Part shown: positions 45,201-54,008 of the stretch, piece after piece
Position numbering within the stretch: the stretch's first letter is position 1
How the letters are laid out: each line of letters opens with the position of its first letter
DNA from: Halomonas ventosae
GTDB taxonomy: Bacteria > Pseudomonadota > Gammaproteobacteria > Pseudomonadales > Halomonadaceae
Direction: 5' to 3'
Assembly (NCBI RefSeq): GCF_004361885.1
Contig: NZ_SNWH01000002.1
Span: forward strand, 1 to 64,000
DNA length: 64,000 nt
Position numbers and translations under genes: made by a program
Notes under the pieces: model-generated
Databases searched by the model: none
The model's input: only the letters and a program-made list of their open reading frames with translations
What the model was told of the DNA's origin: nothing

Positions 45201-45932
45201 AATGCCGGGGCTTCCCCGCACGTCACCTTTGGCCTGCTTGGCGATCGCAGTGATCGCCTTGGCATAGGCCTGGTGGTAGCGGACGGCATCCTCGTCGGTA
45301 CGCGCCGCCTCGCCCAGCATGTCATAGGAGTAGGTATAACCCTGCTTCTCGAGTTCACGGGCATTCTTCTTGCCCTCCTCGATGGTCTGGCCGAGCACGA
45401 ACTGATGGCCAAGAATCTTCATTGACTGGCCAACTGCTTTACGCACCACCGGCTCGCCCATTCGGCGTACCAGCCCGCGCAGCGCCCGTGTTGGCCCCTT
45501 GGGGTCGTCGTCCAGTACCTTGCCGGTCAGCATCAACGCCCAGGTCGAGGCGTTGACCATCGACGACGAGGACTTGCCCAGGTGCGCCCCCCAGTCGGAT
45601 GGCTCGATCTTGTCGTGGATCAGCTCATCGATGGTTTCCGCGTCGGGCACGCGCAGCAGCGCCTCGGCCAGGCACATCAGGCCGACCCCCTCGGCGGTCG
45701 AAAGCCCGTACTCGGCCAGGAACGCCTCCATCATCGAGGGTGATCTCTCCTTGCGCACCCGATCCACGTAGTGGGCGCCGACAGCGGCGATCTTGCGGCG
45801 CTCCTCCTCCGAGAGCTTGAGTTGTCCTACCAGAGCATGCAGCACATCGGCCTCGGCGGCTGCATAATTGGCGCGAATGCGCAAGCGATGTTCACTCACG
45901 TCACTATCCAGAGGAAAGTTTGCTTCATTCAT
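42267..45932 (-). CDS. putA: Bifunctional proline dehydrogenase / P5C dehydrogenase PutA
   Basis: 1221 residues. The N-terminal half is the FAD proline dehydrogenase (INIDAEEQDRLDLSLDV-like segment, RLVKGAYWDTEIK, YAPVGAHRDLLAYL). The C-terminal half is the aldehyde dehydrogenase, with ISPWNFPLAIFTGQ, catalytic Glu in AETGGLNA and Cys in SAGQRCSALR. It oxidises proline to glutamate by channeling. The DNA-binding ribbon-helix-helix domain of E. coli PutA is absent, so it should not repress its own gene. Confidence 0.96.
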   Translation of the reverse strand: MNEANFPLDSDVSEHRLRIRANYAAAEADVLHALVGQLKLSEEERRKIAAVGAHYVDRVRKERSPSMMEAFLAEYGLSTAEGVGLMCLAEALLRVPDAETIDELIHDKIEPSDWGAHLGKSSSSMVNASTWALMLTGKVLDDDPKGPTRALRGLVRRMGEPVVRKAVGQSMKILGHQFVLGQTIEEGKKNARELEKQGYTYSYDMLGEAARTDEDAVRYHQAYAKAITAIAKQAKGDVRGSPGISVKLSALHPRYEYSHRDTVMAELLPRAQALVRQAAKANIGFNIDAEEQDRLDLSLDVIEALMSDSSLADWDGFGVVVQAYGRRAAPMIETLYDLAKRYNRKIMVRLVKGAYWDTEIKLAQEMGVDTFPVFTRKVNTDVSYMACAQLLLDRRDRIYPQFATHNAHTCAAVVAMAGDDKDSYEFQRLHGMGESLHHIVKQSEGTHCRIYAPVGAHRDLLAYLVRRLLENGANSSFVNQVVDTTIPSSEISRDPVEEMQRLGDAIPSPWIRQPPDLFVPERKNSRGYRINEPASILPLLKAREGFADATWSAGPMLAGNPAPKGETRDVVSPADASRLVGQVHEATPEEVATALDAAEEGLREWSARPVAERTEVLRRTADRYEEHIAELTVIATREAGKMIFDGIAEVREAVDFLRYYANESERLEEEEPGSARGIFVCISPWNFPLAIFTGQIAAALGAGNAVLAKPAEQTPLIAARAVALMREAGLPEAALQLLPGDGPTVGGPLTSDPRIAGVCFTGSTEVAQIIHKALAQNAGADAILIAETGGLNAMIVDSSALTEQAVRDILISSFQSAGQRCSALRMLYVQEEARERLLTMLDGAMDALTIGDPWSIATDVSPVIDAEAQADISAYVAAQKKAGKVLKTLPAPEIGTFVTPAVVEVGGIEDLEREIFGPVLHVATFKARDIDKVVDAINDRGYGLTFGLHTRIDDRVQQIVERLHVGNVYVNRNQIGAIVGSQPFGGEGLSGTGPKAGGPLYVNRFRRTAATGQYDAPQGNTVTLKDLQSALDGLDPRNWAARPDRVEVLRKALSGKGCVVRRALNEAAALDMTPQTLPGPTGESNRLAMYPKGPVLCLGPTLEIAMAQAAQALGAGCAVVLVVPGAAQAVSQLKSAGTPLAALDGSVAAETLTSVKGISAVAATGDSDWTRELRLALAKRDDAIIPLETQTIAPERYVVERHLCIDTTAAGGNASLLATAE

Positions 45933-46076
45933 TATTGTTACCTTTTTCTACTCGAAATGCATCGCCTATGCTCACATGGAGGCCAAGGGGGATTGTCGGG
46001 GATTTGTCGAAAGCCACTCCTCAAGCGTAGGCCTCCTGGCCGAAAATGGGCTCCTGTGATCGCGTGCGCGGGGAGC

Positions 46077-46386
46077 AGGACCAGCAGCGCGTGCCGCTTA
46101 AGCATATATTGGGTACTACCCAACCCAAGCTGCTGGAAATCGTGGCGCTCATGGAGGCCAACCTGGAGGAGCCCATCGGGCTCGAGCGGCTGTTCCAGAA
46201 ATACCTGCTCTGCTCGCCGTCGCATTACTACCTCAAGTTGCGGCTGACCCCCGGGCTCACCAGCTGCTCAAGCAGACCTCGATCTCGATCATCGAGGTGG
46301 CATCGGCCTGCGGTTTCGTGTCCACCCCGCATTTCTCGAAGTGCTATCGTGAATTCTTCGGCCACCCGCCGCGAGACGAGCGGTAG
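46077..46386 (+). pseudogene. GbdR/GlxA-type AraC regulator, C-terminal HTH remnant
   Basis: Encodes QRVPLKHILGTTQPKLLEIVALMEANLEEPI, split by an internal deletion of roughly 15 codons, then GLERLFQKYLLCSP and YYLKLRL. After a frameshift it reads SIIEVASACGFVSTPHFSKCYREFFG and ends at TAG 46384-46386. This is the AraC HTH part of a GlxA/GbdR-like regulator. It complements the N-terminal remnant at 36997-37491 in content, so the two may be parts of one split gene or two paralogues. Confidence 0.7.
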
Positions 46387-46753
46387 GGAACGGCCCCGGC
46401 AAGGATGCCGGTGACCTCCTCTGATCAGCAGCAGCAAGGGGTCACCCTGGAACCGCTCACCTTCAAGCCTTGTCCCGCCGAGCCGGTCTCATCGGCCCTC
46501 AAGGCCCTCGACCAGGCACGGGGAGAGCCAACTTACGCCAGCGTCATGCTGCACTACCTGAGCGGCGCCTGCCGAGACGTTCTGCCTAACCCTTCGCCCT
46601 GCCGCCCTCCCCGGGCCGGCAGGGTTTCGTCGTGCGTCGCAGGCGCGATAGTGATGCCATTTTTGGGATTCTCGCCGTCGCTTCCAGGCGCCGAGCCGGC
46701 GTGGGTCGGCGCTATGCTGCCGTCGAGTCGAATACACCCCTGGAGCACCCCAC
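46387..46753. other. Degraded intergenic region
   Basis: No intact gene is supported. One frame (about 46405-46560) gives protein-like sequence such as ALKALDQARGEPTYASVMLHYL that I cannot assign; it may be another remnant. A hairpin CCCTGCC (46597-46603) with GGCAGGG (46618-46624), inner pair GCCC/GGGC, then TTTCG, could be a leftover terminator. Confidence 0.35.
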
Positions 46754-46858
46754 ATGCCCCCAAGAGAGCTGCACGACGATGCCATTGTCATCGATGGCCT
46801 GATCGCCACCGACAATCCCGGCGGCTTCCCCCCTGGCGCATGCTGCGTGCGCTGGTGA
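46754..46858 (+). pseudogene. Peptidase M19 (membrane dipeptidase) 5' fragment
   Basis: 34 codons starting MPPRELHDDAIVIDGLI, which fits the N-terminus of renal-dipeptidase-like M19 enzymes, including those located in betaine catabolic clusters of pseudomonads. Similarity stops after about 17 codons and the frame closes at 46858. The rest of the gene is gone. Confidence 0.4.
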
Positions 46859-47037
46859 AGGTGCTGCGCGCGGCCAAGGCCGAGGGCGGGCAGCTGCTTG
46901 ACGATGTCACCCCGGCACAGGGCGCCGAGGCGATCCTCAAGCTGCTGCGTGATGAGGGCGTGTTACCGCCCTGACGCTTATCGGCGAAGCCCCGCCCCGG
47001 CAGGTGCCGGGACGGGCGAGCGGGGCAGGCTCGTCGG

Positions 47038-47571
47038 TCAGGGAGCGATGCGTTGATTGGCATTGGTGAAGCCCATCAGCGAGATGTCCAGGTCCATGCG
47101 GTTGCCGCGTGGCCCGATCAGGCTGAGGGTCGCGCTGCTGCCGGTACGCAGCGCCTGCAGCAGCGCCGGATCGAGCGGCAGGTCGGCGCGGCAGCTCTGC
47201 TCCATGCAGACCTGGTAGGGAAACTGCACCGGCTCGCCACCGCCCACGCTCAGCTGCAGGCCTGGCGCGAGGCGCACCCCCAATGGCACCAGGAAGGTCA
47301 TGGCCGGCCGCCCCTCGAGCTCGGGTGGATAGCCCACGATCACGCGCATCAGCGGATCGTTGCTGTTCGGGTTGTTGACCAACTGACTCATGGTGCAGAC
47401 CCCCTGACTTGGCGACGGCGGGCAGATCACCTCCCAGTCCTGGAACTGCTCGGCTTCGATATTGGCGCCGGCGCTTCCCGGTGACGCCTGCTGGGCGATG
47501 CTTTGGGACGCCACGGCCATCAGCGATAGCAGGGCGGTCATGCCTAGGCGTCTTGCGAGACGGTTCGACAT
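47038..47571 (-). CDS. Invasion-associated locus B (IalB) family periplasmic protein
   Basis: 177 residues from ATG 47571, which has AAGGAGG upstream; the longer upstream frame lies antisense to the fdhA remnant and is not coding. Signal peptide, then EAEQFQDWEVICPPSPSQGVCTMSQ, CMEQSCRADL and a C-terminal FTNANQRI typical of the IalB family. Two Cys pairs probably form disulfides in the periplasm. Exact role unknown in free-living bacteria. Confidence 0.8.
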   Translation of the reverse strand: MSNRLARRLGMTALLSLMAVASQSIAQQASPGSAGANIEAEQFQDWEVICPPSPSQGVCTMSQLVNNPNSNDPLMRVIVGYPPELEGRPAMTFLVPLGVRLAPGLQLSVGGGEPVQFPYQVCMEQSCRADLPLDPALLQALRTGSSATLSLIGPRGNRMDLDISLMGFTNANQRIAP

Positions 47572-47715
47572 CGGTAGTTCCTCCTTGGTCTCAGGGGCAT
47601 GAGGGGACAGATAGCACAACCATGCCTGTTTGGCGTGGCGAGGTCGACCCCTATGGTGTAGAGGCGGCTTTCCACACAGGCGTGGCAAGGATGTCTCGAA
47701 CAGGCATACGGAATC

Positions 47716-48277
47716 GTCGGCGACATGATCCCGGAACGCCTGGAACAGGCCAGGAGCTTCGGCTGCGAGGCCCTGGATATTCGCCAGGATACGCCCATGG
47801 CCGACATGCTCGAGCCGATACTGGGAGCACGCGAGGTGGAGGACGCCGCCGTGGATGCGGTGGGCTTCTAGGCACGCTGCCACGGGCACGACCATAGCCA
47901 CGAGCAGCTTGCTACGGTGCTCAACGCCTGCATGGATGTCACTCGGGCCGGCGGTCAGATCGGCATTCCCGGCCTCTATGTCACCGAGGATTCGGGCGCC
48001 GAGAGCAGCGAGGCAAGGCACGGCAACTTCTCCATGCGCCTGGGGCTGGGCTGGGCTGGGCTGGGCTAAGTCCCACTCCTTCCATACCGGCCCGTGCCCG
48101 GTGATGAAGTACCACCGCCCGCTGATGCAGGCGATCCTGTTTGGCAAGACCCGGATCGCCGAGGCGGTTAATGTCGAGGTCATCTCGCTGGATGAGGCGC
48201 CCCGTGGCTACGCCGCCTTAGATGGAGGTGCCGCCAAGAAATTCGTCATTGATCCCCACGGCAGTGTCGCCACTTGA
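47716..48277 (+). pseudogene. fdhA 3' part (glutathione-independent formaldehyde dehydrogenase), nonsense + frameshift
   Basis: The frame reads VGDMIPERLEQARSFGCEALD, then AAVDAVGF followed by TAG (47869-47871) where Glu is expected, and ARCHGHDHSHEQLATVLNAC. At 48046-48065 CTGGG is repeated four times where GLGWAK coding needs two, a 10-bp gain that shifts the frame. The shifted frame continues KSHSFHTGPCPVMKYHRPLMQA to KKFVIDPHGS. About 200 N-terminal residues are missing. FdhA oxidises formaldehyde released during sarcosine demethylation. Confidence 0.85.
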
Positions 48278-48529
48278 GCAGCACTGACTCGCCCCGGCAC
48301 GAGGCCGGGGCCATTCCCGAAATGACCTCCGCCTATCCCAGGGAATGACGCCATGGTCTGCCCGACATTGCCCCGCCCCGGCACCGGTGCCAACATGAAA
48401 CGAGGGGCCTGTCGCAGGACAGGCCGGCCGATATCCGGGAGCCGGTGTTCATGGCGGTCGGTCCCGCCAGACAGCCCGCCCGATAGATGGCTCCTGGGCA
48501 AGCCCCCACCGATAACCACGAGCCCACCC

Positions 48530-50245
48530 ATGCCCGTCGAGACCCTCCCCCAGCGCCGCTTTCGCGGCCGGCCGCGTGGCCGAGACCTGCCCCCCGTCGC
48601 CCTGGCCGCCTTGCGTCAGCTGCTCGGCGACGAGCGCAGCGATCCGACCCTGCGGCGCCGCGACCTGCTCATCGAGCATCTGCACGTCATCCAGGATGAC
48701 CAGGGACACCTGCCGCTGGTGGCGCTGCGCGCACTGGCCACCTACATGAACCTTCCCATGGCGGCGGTGTACGAGACGGCCACCTTCTATGCGCACTTCG
48801 ACGTGGTGCATGACGACCAGGCGCCGCCGCCGGCGGTGACGGTGCGGGTCTGCGATTCGCTCTCCTGTCAGCTGGCCGGTGCGGCGACGCTCAGGGCCGA
48901 GCTCGAGGAGGGTGTCGACCCCCAGGCGGTGCGGGTAGTGCGGGCGCCCTGCATGGGGCGCTGCGAGACCGCGCCGGTGGTCGAGGTGGGACACCACCAC
49001 GTGCAGTTCGCCACCCTCGAGGGCGTGGAGGCGGTGGTGGATACCGGCCACTTCCATCCCGAGGCGATCGTCTGGCAGCGCCTGGCGGACTACCGTGCCG
49101 AAGGGGGCTATGGGCTGCTCGCCGACTGCCGCGAGGGACGCGTCACCGTCGAGGCGCTGATGGAGACGCTCGAGCGGGCCAACCTGCGCGGCCTGGGCGG
49201 CGCGGGCTTCCCCACCTTCAAGAAGTGGCGCTCCGTGCGCCAGGAGCCGGGGCCTCGCTATTGCGCGATCAACGCCGACGAGGGCGAGCCCGGCACCTTC
49301 AAGGATCGCTATTACCTGGAGCGCTCGCCGCACCGCTTCCTCGAGGGGGCCCTGGTCAGTGCCTGGGCGGTGGAGGCCTGCGCGCTCTATATCTACCTGC
49401 GCGACGAGTATCCCGGCCTGCATCGGGTGCTGCACGCGGCCATCGCCGAACTCGAGGCGGCCGGTCTGGTGCCGCCGGGCTATATCGTTCTGCGCCGCGG
49501 AGCCGGGGCCTACATCTGCGGCGAGGAGTCGGCGATGATCGAGTCGCTGGAGGGCAAGCCCGGCAAGCCGCGCCATCGCCCGCCCTTCGTCGCCCAGCAG
49601 GGGCTCTTCGACCGTCCGACGCTGGTCAACAACGTCGAGACCGTCACCTGGATCCCGCTGATCTGGCAGAAGGGCGCCGATTGGTTCGCCGGTCACGGCC
49701 GTCACGGCCGCACGGGCCTGCGCAGCTTCTCGCTTTCCGGCCGGGTGCGGCGCCCCGGGGTCCACCTGGCCCCGGCCGGCATTACCTTGAAGGAACTGCT
49801 CGAGGAATATGGCGGCGGCATGGCCGAGGGGCATCGCCTGGCCGGTTACCTTCCCGGTGGTGCCTCCGGGGGAATCCTCCCGGCGAGCAAGGCGGACCTT
49901 CCCCTCGACTTCGATACGTTGCAGGCCGAGGGATGCTTTATCGGTTCGGCGGCGATTATCGTACTCTCCGATCAGGACGATCTGCGCGCCGTGGCCACCA
50001 ATCTGCTGGCCTTCTTCGCCGACGAGTCCTGTGGCCAGTGTACGCCGTGCCGGGTGGGCACCGAGAAGATGCTGACCCTGCCCGAGCGCGAGAAGTGGCA
50101 CGTCGAGCAACTCGAACGGCTGTCCCGGGTGATGATGGACGCCTCCATCTGTGGCCTGGGTCAGGCAGCGCCCAATCCGGTGCTGGGGCTGCTGCGGGAC
50201 TTTCGCGGCGAGCTCGCCGCCCAGCACGTGATCGTCAAGGGGTAG
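48530..50245 (+). CDS. fdsB: NAD-dependent formate dehydrogenase, fused gamma-beta subunit (FdsG-FdsB)
   Basis: 571 residues. The first 160 are NuoE/FdsG-like with four Cys for a 2Fe-2S cluster (VCDSLSC, CMGRC). The rest is NuoF/FdsB with the NADH/FMN site GRGG-like GLGGAGFPTFKKW, GEPGTFKDRY, GAGAYICGEESAMIESLEG, and the 4Fe-4S motif SCGQCTPCR. It passes electrons from formate to NAD+. ATG 48530 lacks a clear ribosome site. It is followed 6 bp later by the alpha subunit gene. Confidence 0.9.
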   Translation: MPVETLPQRRFRGRPRGRDLPPVALAALRQLLGDERSDPTLRRRDLLIEHLHVIQDDQGHLPLVALRALATYMNLPMAAVYETATFYAHFDVVHDDQAPPPAVTVRVCDSLSCQLAGAATLRAELEEGVDPQAVRVVRAPCMGRCETAPVVEVGHHHVQFATLEGVEAVVDTGHFHPEAIVWQRLADYRAEGGYGLLADCREGRVTVEALMETLERANLRGLGGAGFPTFKKWRSVRQEPGPRYCAINADEGEPGTFKDRYYLERSPHRFLEGALVSAWAVEACALYIYLRDEYPGLHRVLHAAIAELEAAGLVPPGYIVLRRGAGAYICGEESAMIESLEGKPGKPRHRPPFVAQQGLFDRPTLVNNVETVTWIPLIWQKGADWFAGHGRHGRTGLRSFSLSGRVRRPGVHLAPAGITLKELLEEYGGGMAEGHRLAGYLPGGASGGILPASKADLPLDFDTLQAEGCFIGSAAIIVLSDQDDLRAVATNLLAFFADESCGQCTPCRVGTEKMLTLPEREKWHVEQLERLSRVMMDASICGLGQAAPNPVLGLLRDFRGELAAQHVIVKG

Positions 50246-50250
50246 GGGAG

Positions 50251-53109
50251 ATGAGCATGAACGAACCGAGCGTCAACAACGGCTTCACCCTGACCCTGGA
50301 TGGCGCCGAGGTCACGGCACAGCCCGGCGAGACGCTATGGCAGGTGGCCAAGCGCGCCGGCGAGACCATTCCGCACCTGTGCTTCAAGGATGCCCCCGGC
50401 TACCGCAGCGATGGCAACTGTCGCGCCTGCATGGTGGAGATCGAGGGCGAACGGGTGCTGGCGGCGAGCTGCCTGCGCGAGGCCGCCCCCGGGATGGTAG
50501 TGAAAAGCGCCACCTCTGAGCGTGCGCGGGTGTCCCGCGAGGGCGTCATGGAGCTGCTGATGGTCGACCAGCCCGAGCGCGACGACAGCCCCGACCGCTC
50601 GAGCCACTTCTGGGCCATGGCCGAGGCGATGGCCATCGACGCCAGCGCGGTGCGCGAGCGCCTGCCGGCGCGTGCCGAGCGCGGCTCGCCCACGGTGCAT
50701 CATGTCGCCGAACGCTCCGCCGCGCTTCCCCATGCCCACGGCCATGACGCCAGCCATTCGGCGATGAACGTCAACCTCGATGCCTGCATCGAGTGCAACC
50801 TCTGCGTGCGCGCCTGCCGCGAGGTACAGGGTAACGACGTCATTGGCCTGGCCCATCGTGGCGCCGCCGCCAAGATCGTCTTCGACTTCGACGACCCCAT
50901 GGGCACGAGCACCTGCGTGGCCTGCGGCGAGTGCGTCCAGGCCTGCCCCACCGGGGCGCTGATGCCGGCGAGCCTGGTCGACGCCACGGGGCGTGGCGAT
51001 TCGCAGGCGGCCGATCGCAGCGTGGATTCGGTCTGCCCCTACTGCGGGGTGGGCTGCCAGCTCACCTACCATATCAAGGACGACAAGATCCTCTTCGTCG
51101 AGGGTCGCGATGGGCCATCGAACCAGAACCGGTTGTGCGTCAAGGGACGCTTCGGCTTCGACTACCCTTATCATCCCGCACGCCTCACTCGGCCGCTGAT
51201 CCGCCGGCCAGGCGTGCCCAAGGGGCTCGATCCCGACTTCGACCCCGTCGACCCGCTGACCTATTTCCGCGAGGCGAGCTGGGAGGAGGCGCTGGATCTC
51301 GCCGCCCGGGGGCTCGGCGCGCTCAAGGCGGCCCATGGTCCCGACGCCCTGGCCGGTTTCGGCAGCGCCAAGTGCTCCAACGAGGAGGCCTGGCTGTTCC
51401 AGAAGCTGGTGCGCGTAGGCTTCGGCTCCAACCATGTCGACCACTGCACCCGGCTGTGTCACGCCAGCTCGGTGGCGGCGCTGATGGAGTGCATCGGCTC
51501 CGGTGGGGTGACTGCCTCCTTCATGCAGGCCCTCGAGGCCGAGGTGGTGATCCTCACCGGCTGCAACCCGGCGATCAACCACCCGGTGGCGGCCACCTAC
51601 TTCAAGCAGGCGGCGCGCAATGGCACCAAGCTGATCATCCTCGACCCCCGAGGCCAGGCGCTGGATGCCTATGCCCATCGCAGCGTGCGCTTCACCCCCG
51701 GCGGCGACGTCTCGCTCTACAACGCCATGCTCCACGTCATCGTCAGCGAAGGGCTCTTTGATCAGGCCTATATCGATGCCCACACCGAGGGCTTCGAGGC
51801 GCTCAAGGCCCATGTGCAGGATCTCACCCCCGAGGCGATGTCGTCGGCCTGTGGCGTCGCCCCCGAACAGATCCGCGAGCTCGCCCGGCTCTATGCGACC
51901 GCCGACAAGGCGATGATCTTCTGGGGCATGGGCATCTCCCAGCATGTCCACGGCACCGACAACGCCCGCTGCCTGATCTCGCTGGCGCTGGCCTGCGGCC
52001 ACACCGGCCGCCCCGGCACCGGCCTGCATCCGCTGCGCGGCCAGAACAACGTCCAGGGCGCCTCCGACGCCGGCATGATCCCCATGGTGCTGCCCGACTA
52101 TCAGCCGGTGAGCGACGCCCAGGTGCGCGCCGCCTTCGAGGAGCTGTGGAACACCCCGCTCGACGCCACGCCAGGGCTCACCGTGGTGGAAATCATGGAC
52201 GCCATCGCGGCCGGGACTATCAAGGGGATGTACATCCTCGGCGAGAACCCGGCGATGTCCGACCCGGACCTCGACCATGCCCGGGCGGCGCTGGCCAGGC
52301 TCGAGCACCTGGTGGTGCAGGACCTGTTCGTCACCGAGACCGCCCAGTTCGCCGACGTCATCCTGCCGGCCTCAAGCTGGCCGGAGAAGGACGGCAGCGT
52401 CACCAACACCAATCGCCAGGTGCAGCTGGGCCGCGCCGCCGTGCCGCTGCCCGGCGAGGCCAAGCCCGACTGGTGGATCATCCAGCAGATCGCCAACCGC
52501 CTGGGCCTGGGCTGGGACTATACGCACCCGCGTGAGGTGTTCGCCGAGATGAAGCAGGGCATGGCCTCCCTCGACCACCTCTCCTGGGAGCGCCTCGAGC
52601 GCGAGAGCTCGGTGACCTATCCCTGTCCCGCCGACGACGCCCTCGGGGCGGACGTGGTGTTCAGTGATGCCTTCCCCACTGCGAGCGGGCGAGCGACCTT
52701 CACCCCGACCCGCCCGCTGCCGCCGGACGAGCCCATCGACGGCGACTACCCCACGGTGCTGATCACCGGGCGCCAGCTGGAGCACTGGCATACCGGCTCC
52801 ATGACCCGTCGCAGCCGGGTGCTCGACGAGCTTGAGCCCGAGGCCGTGGCGAGTCTCGCGCCCGCCGAGCTGGTGCGCCTGCGCATGACGCCGGGCGAGC
52901 CGATCACCATCACCACCCGGCGGGGCGCCATCACCCTCAAGGCGCGGGTCGACCCGCTGATGGCCGAGGGGATGGTGTTCGTGCCCTTCTGCTACGTGGA
53001 GGCAGCGGCCAACATCCTGACCAACCCGGCGCTCGATCCCGACGGCAAGATTCCCGAATTCAAGTATGCCGCCTGCCGCTTGGCTCATGCGGCATCAGCA
53101 TTGGCATAA
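50251..53109 (+). CDS. fdsA: Formate dehydrogenase alpha subunit (molybdopterin, Cys type)
   Basis: 952 residues. In order: a NuoG-like 2Fe-2S domain (CFKDAPGYRSDGNCRAC), His-Cys3 region, two ferredoxin clusters (CIECNLCVRAC, CVACGECVQACPTGAL), a 4Fe-4S site CPYCGVGC, then the Mo/W-bis-MGD domain with catalytic Cys followed by His in CTRLCHASS. The C-terminal molydop-binding domain starts near DYPTVLITGRQLEHWH. The reaction is formate to CO2. GGGGAG precedes ATG 50251. No FdhD or FdsD gene follows. Confidence 0.93.
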   Translation: MSMNEPSVNNGFTLTLDGAEVTAQPGETLWQVAKRAGETIPHLCFKDAPGYRSDGNCRACMVEIEGERVLAASCLREAAPGMVVKSATSERARVSREGVMELLMVDQPERDDSPDRSSHFWAMAEAMAIDASAVRERLPARAERGSPTVHHVAERSAALPHAHGHDASHSAMNVNLDACIECNLCVRACREVQGNDVIGLAHRGAAAKIVFDFDDPMGTSTCVACGECVQACPTGALMPASLVDATGRGDSQAADRSVDSVCPYCGVGCQLTYHIKDDKILFVEGRDGPSNQNRLCVKGRFGFDYPYHPARLTRPLIRRPGVPKGLDPDFDPVDPLTYFREASWEEALDLAARGLGALKAAHGPDALAGFGSAKCSNEEAWLFQKLVRVGFGSNHVDHCTRLCHASSVAALMECIGSGGVTASFMQALEAEVVILTGCNPAINHPVAATYFKQAARNGTKLIILDPRGQALDAYAHRSVRFTPGGDVSLYNAMLHVIVSEGLFDQAYIDAHTEGFEALKAHVQDLTPEAMSSACGVAPEQIRELARLYATADKAMIFWGMGISQHVHGTDNARCLISLALACGHTGRPGTGLHPLRGQNNVQGASDAGMIPMVLPDYQPVSDAQVRAAFEELWNTPLDATPGLTVVEIMDAIAAGTIKGMYILGENPAMSDPDLDHARAALARLEHLVVQDLFVTETAQFADVILPASSWPEKDGSVTNTNRQVQLGRAAVPLPGEAKPDWWIIQQIANRLGLGWDYTHPREVFAEMKQGMASLDHLSWERLERESSVTYPCPADDALGADVVFSDAFPTASGRATFTPTRPLPPDEPIDGDYPTVLITGRQLEHWHTGSMTRRSRVLDELEPEAVASLAPAELVRLRMTPGEPITITTRRGAITLKARVDPLMAEGMVFVPFCYVEAAANILTNPALDPDGKIPEFKYAACRLAHAASALA

Positions 53110-53505
53110 GGCGACTGAGATCCAGAAGGCTGGCCGATGTGGGGATCCTCGTGCCGATCGACGGTGACGATTTCCGGGATCGCCGGCTGGCCTCTGGGTC
53201 TTCCCCCGAGGGCGCCTGTTCCCCAGTGGAGTACCCGTTTGGCGAGGATTTGTCGAGTCTTGCGGGGGTAAGAAAGCTGGCCGATGGAGCGATGATTTCG
53301 AGGCAAGGCACGAGGTCCTGCTGCCTGAGGCGTGTGCGTCATCGAGGTGCACCTTCCCCGAAGCTGAATTAGACTTCCTCCGTTATATGCGCGTTGTGCA
53401 TGACTTGCAACATTTTGCGCCAAGGGGGTCTAACATGATTAGCAAGATTGGATGTTGCATTCGCCCATCGAGGCGCATTTTCCGAAACCAAAGGAGCTCA
53501 TATAG
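53110..53505. other. Intergenic region, nothing recognised
   Basis: Open frames on both strands here look non-coding. A short AT-richer part near 53370-53450 probably holds the promoter of the following secreted protein gene; AGGAG lies at 53491-53495, before its ATG. Confidence 0.5.
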
Positions 53506-53889
53506 ATGATTCCACAGGACGTACTCAAGAAGGTCGGTATTCTCGGTGTCGCATTTGGCCTGGTGCTTGGTCCACAGGCCTTCGCTGCCGATGAGTCAGC
53601 AGCAGAACCAGCACTAGACGAGCCAGCAGCAAAGGCTACGGATTCTGCGGCCAATCCCATGGAAGAGGGCAATCTGGACAAGGCGTTAGGAGGAGCCGAA
53701 GGCGAAACGGTGAGCGAAGACAAGGTGCCGGACCGCGTCAAGTCCACGGAGTCGGCGGCCAACCCGGTGAAAGAAGGTGATCTCGACAAGGCGTTAGGAG
53801 GACCTGAAGGCGAAACAGTGAGCAAAGACGAAGTACCTCCCCGGGTCAAGGCTACGGATTCTGCGGCTAACCCGTTGGAAAATCAGTGA
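53506..53889 (+). CDS. Secreted repeat protein, hypothetical
   Basis: 127 residues with a signal peptide ending AFA-AD. The mature part is built of a unit of about 41 residues present nearly twice: (S/D)SAANP-EEG-LDKALGG-EGETVS-D-VP-RVK. A third partial unit (ATDSAANPLENQ) ends the chain. It is acidic and probably unstructured. No family recognised. AAAGGAGC lies upstream. The repeats are also visible at DNA level (GACAAGGCGTTAGGAGGA occurs twice). Confidence 0.75.
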   Translation: MIPQDVLKKVGILGVAFGLVLGPQAFAADESAAEPALDEPAAKATDSAANPMEEGNLDKALGGAEGETVSEDKVPDRVKSTESAANPVKEGDLDKALGGPEGETVSKDEVPPRVKATDSAANPLENQ

Positions 53890-54008
53890 GAGATTGCTGA
53901 TTCTTGATACCTGGAATTGCTGGTTCACATCAGTGAAAGTCGCACGCCCCCGAAATCGGGGGCGTCCTTCGTATAGGGTATGGCCGGAGCCGCATGACAA
54001 GCTAGTGG

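Noticed and set aside
48046..48065. CTGGG tandem repeat as an independent minisatellite
   Set aside because: It is explained by slippage within the GLGW-coding part of fdhA.
47572..48183. Long N-terminal extension of the IalB-like gene
   Set aside because: It is antisense to the fdhA remnant; AAGGAGG and a signal peptide mark the start at 47571.
49225..50250. In-frame extension of the formate dehydrogenase alpha gene into the beta gene
   Set aside because: Codons there belong to the beta subunit in another frame; the true start at 50251 has GGGGAG.
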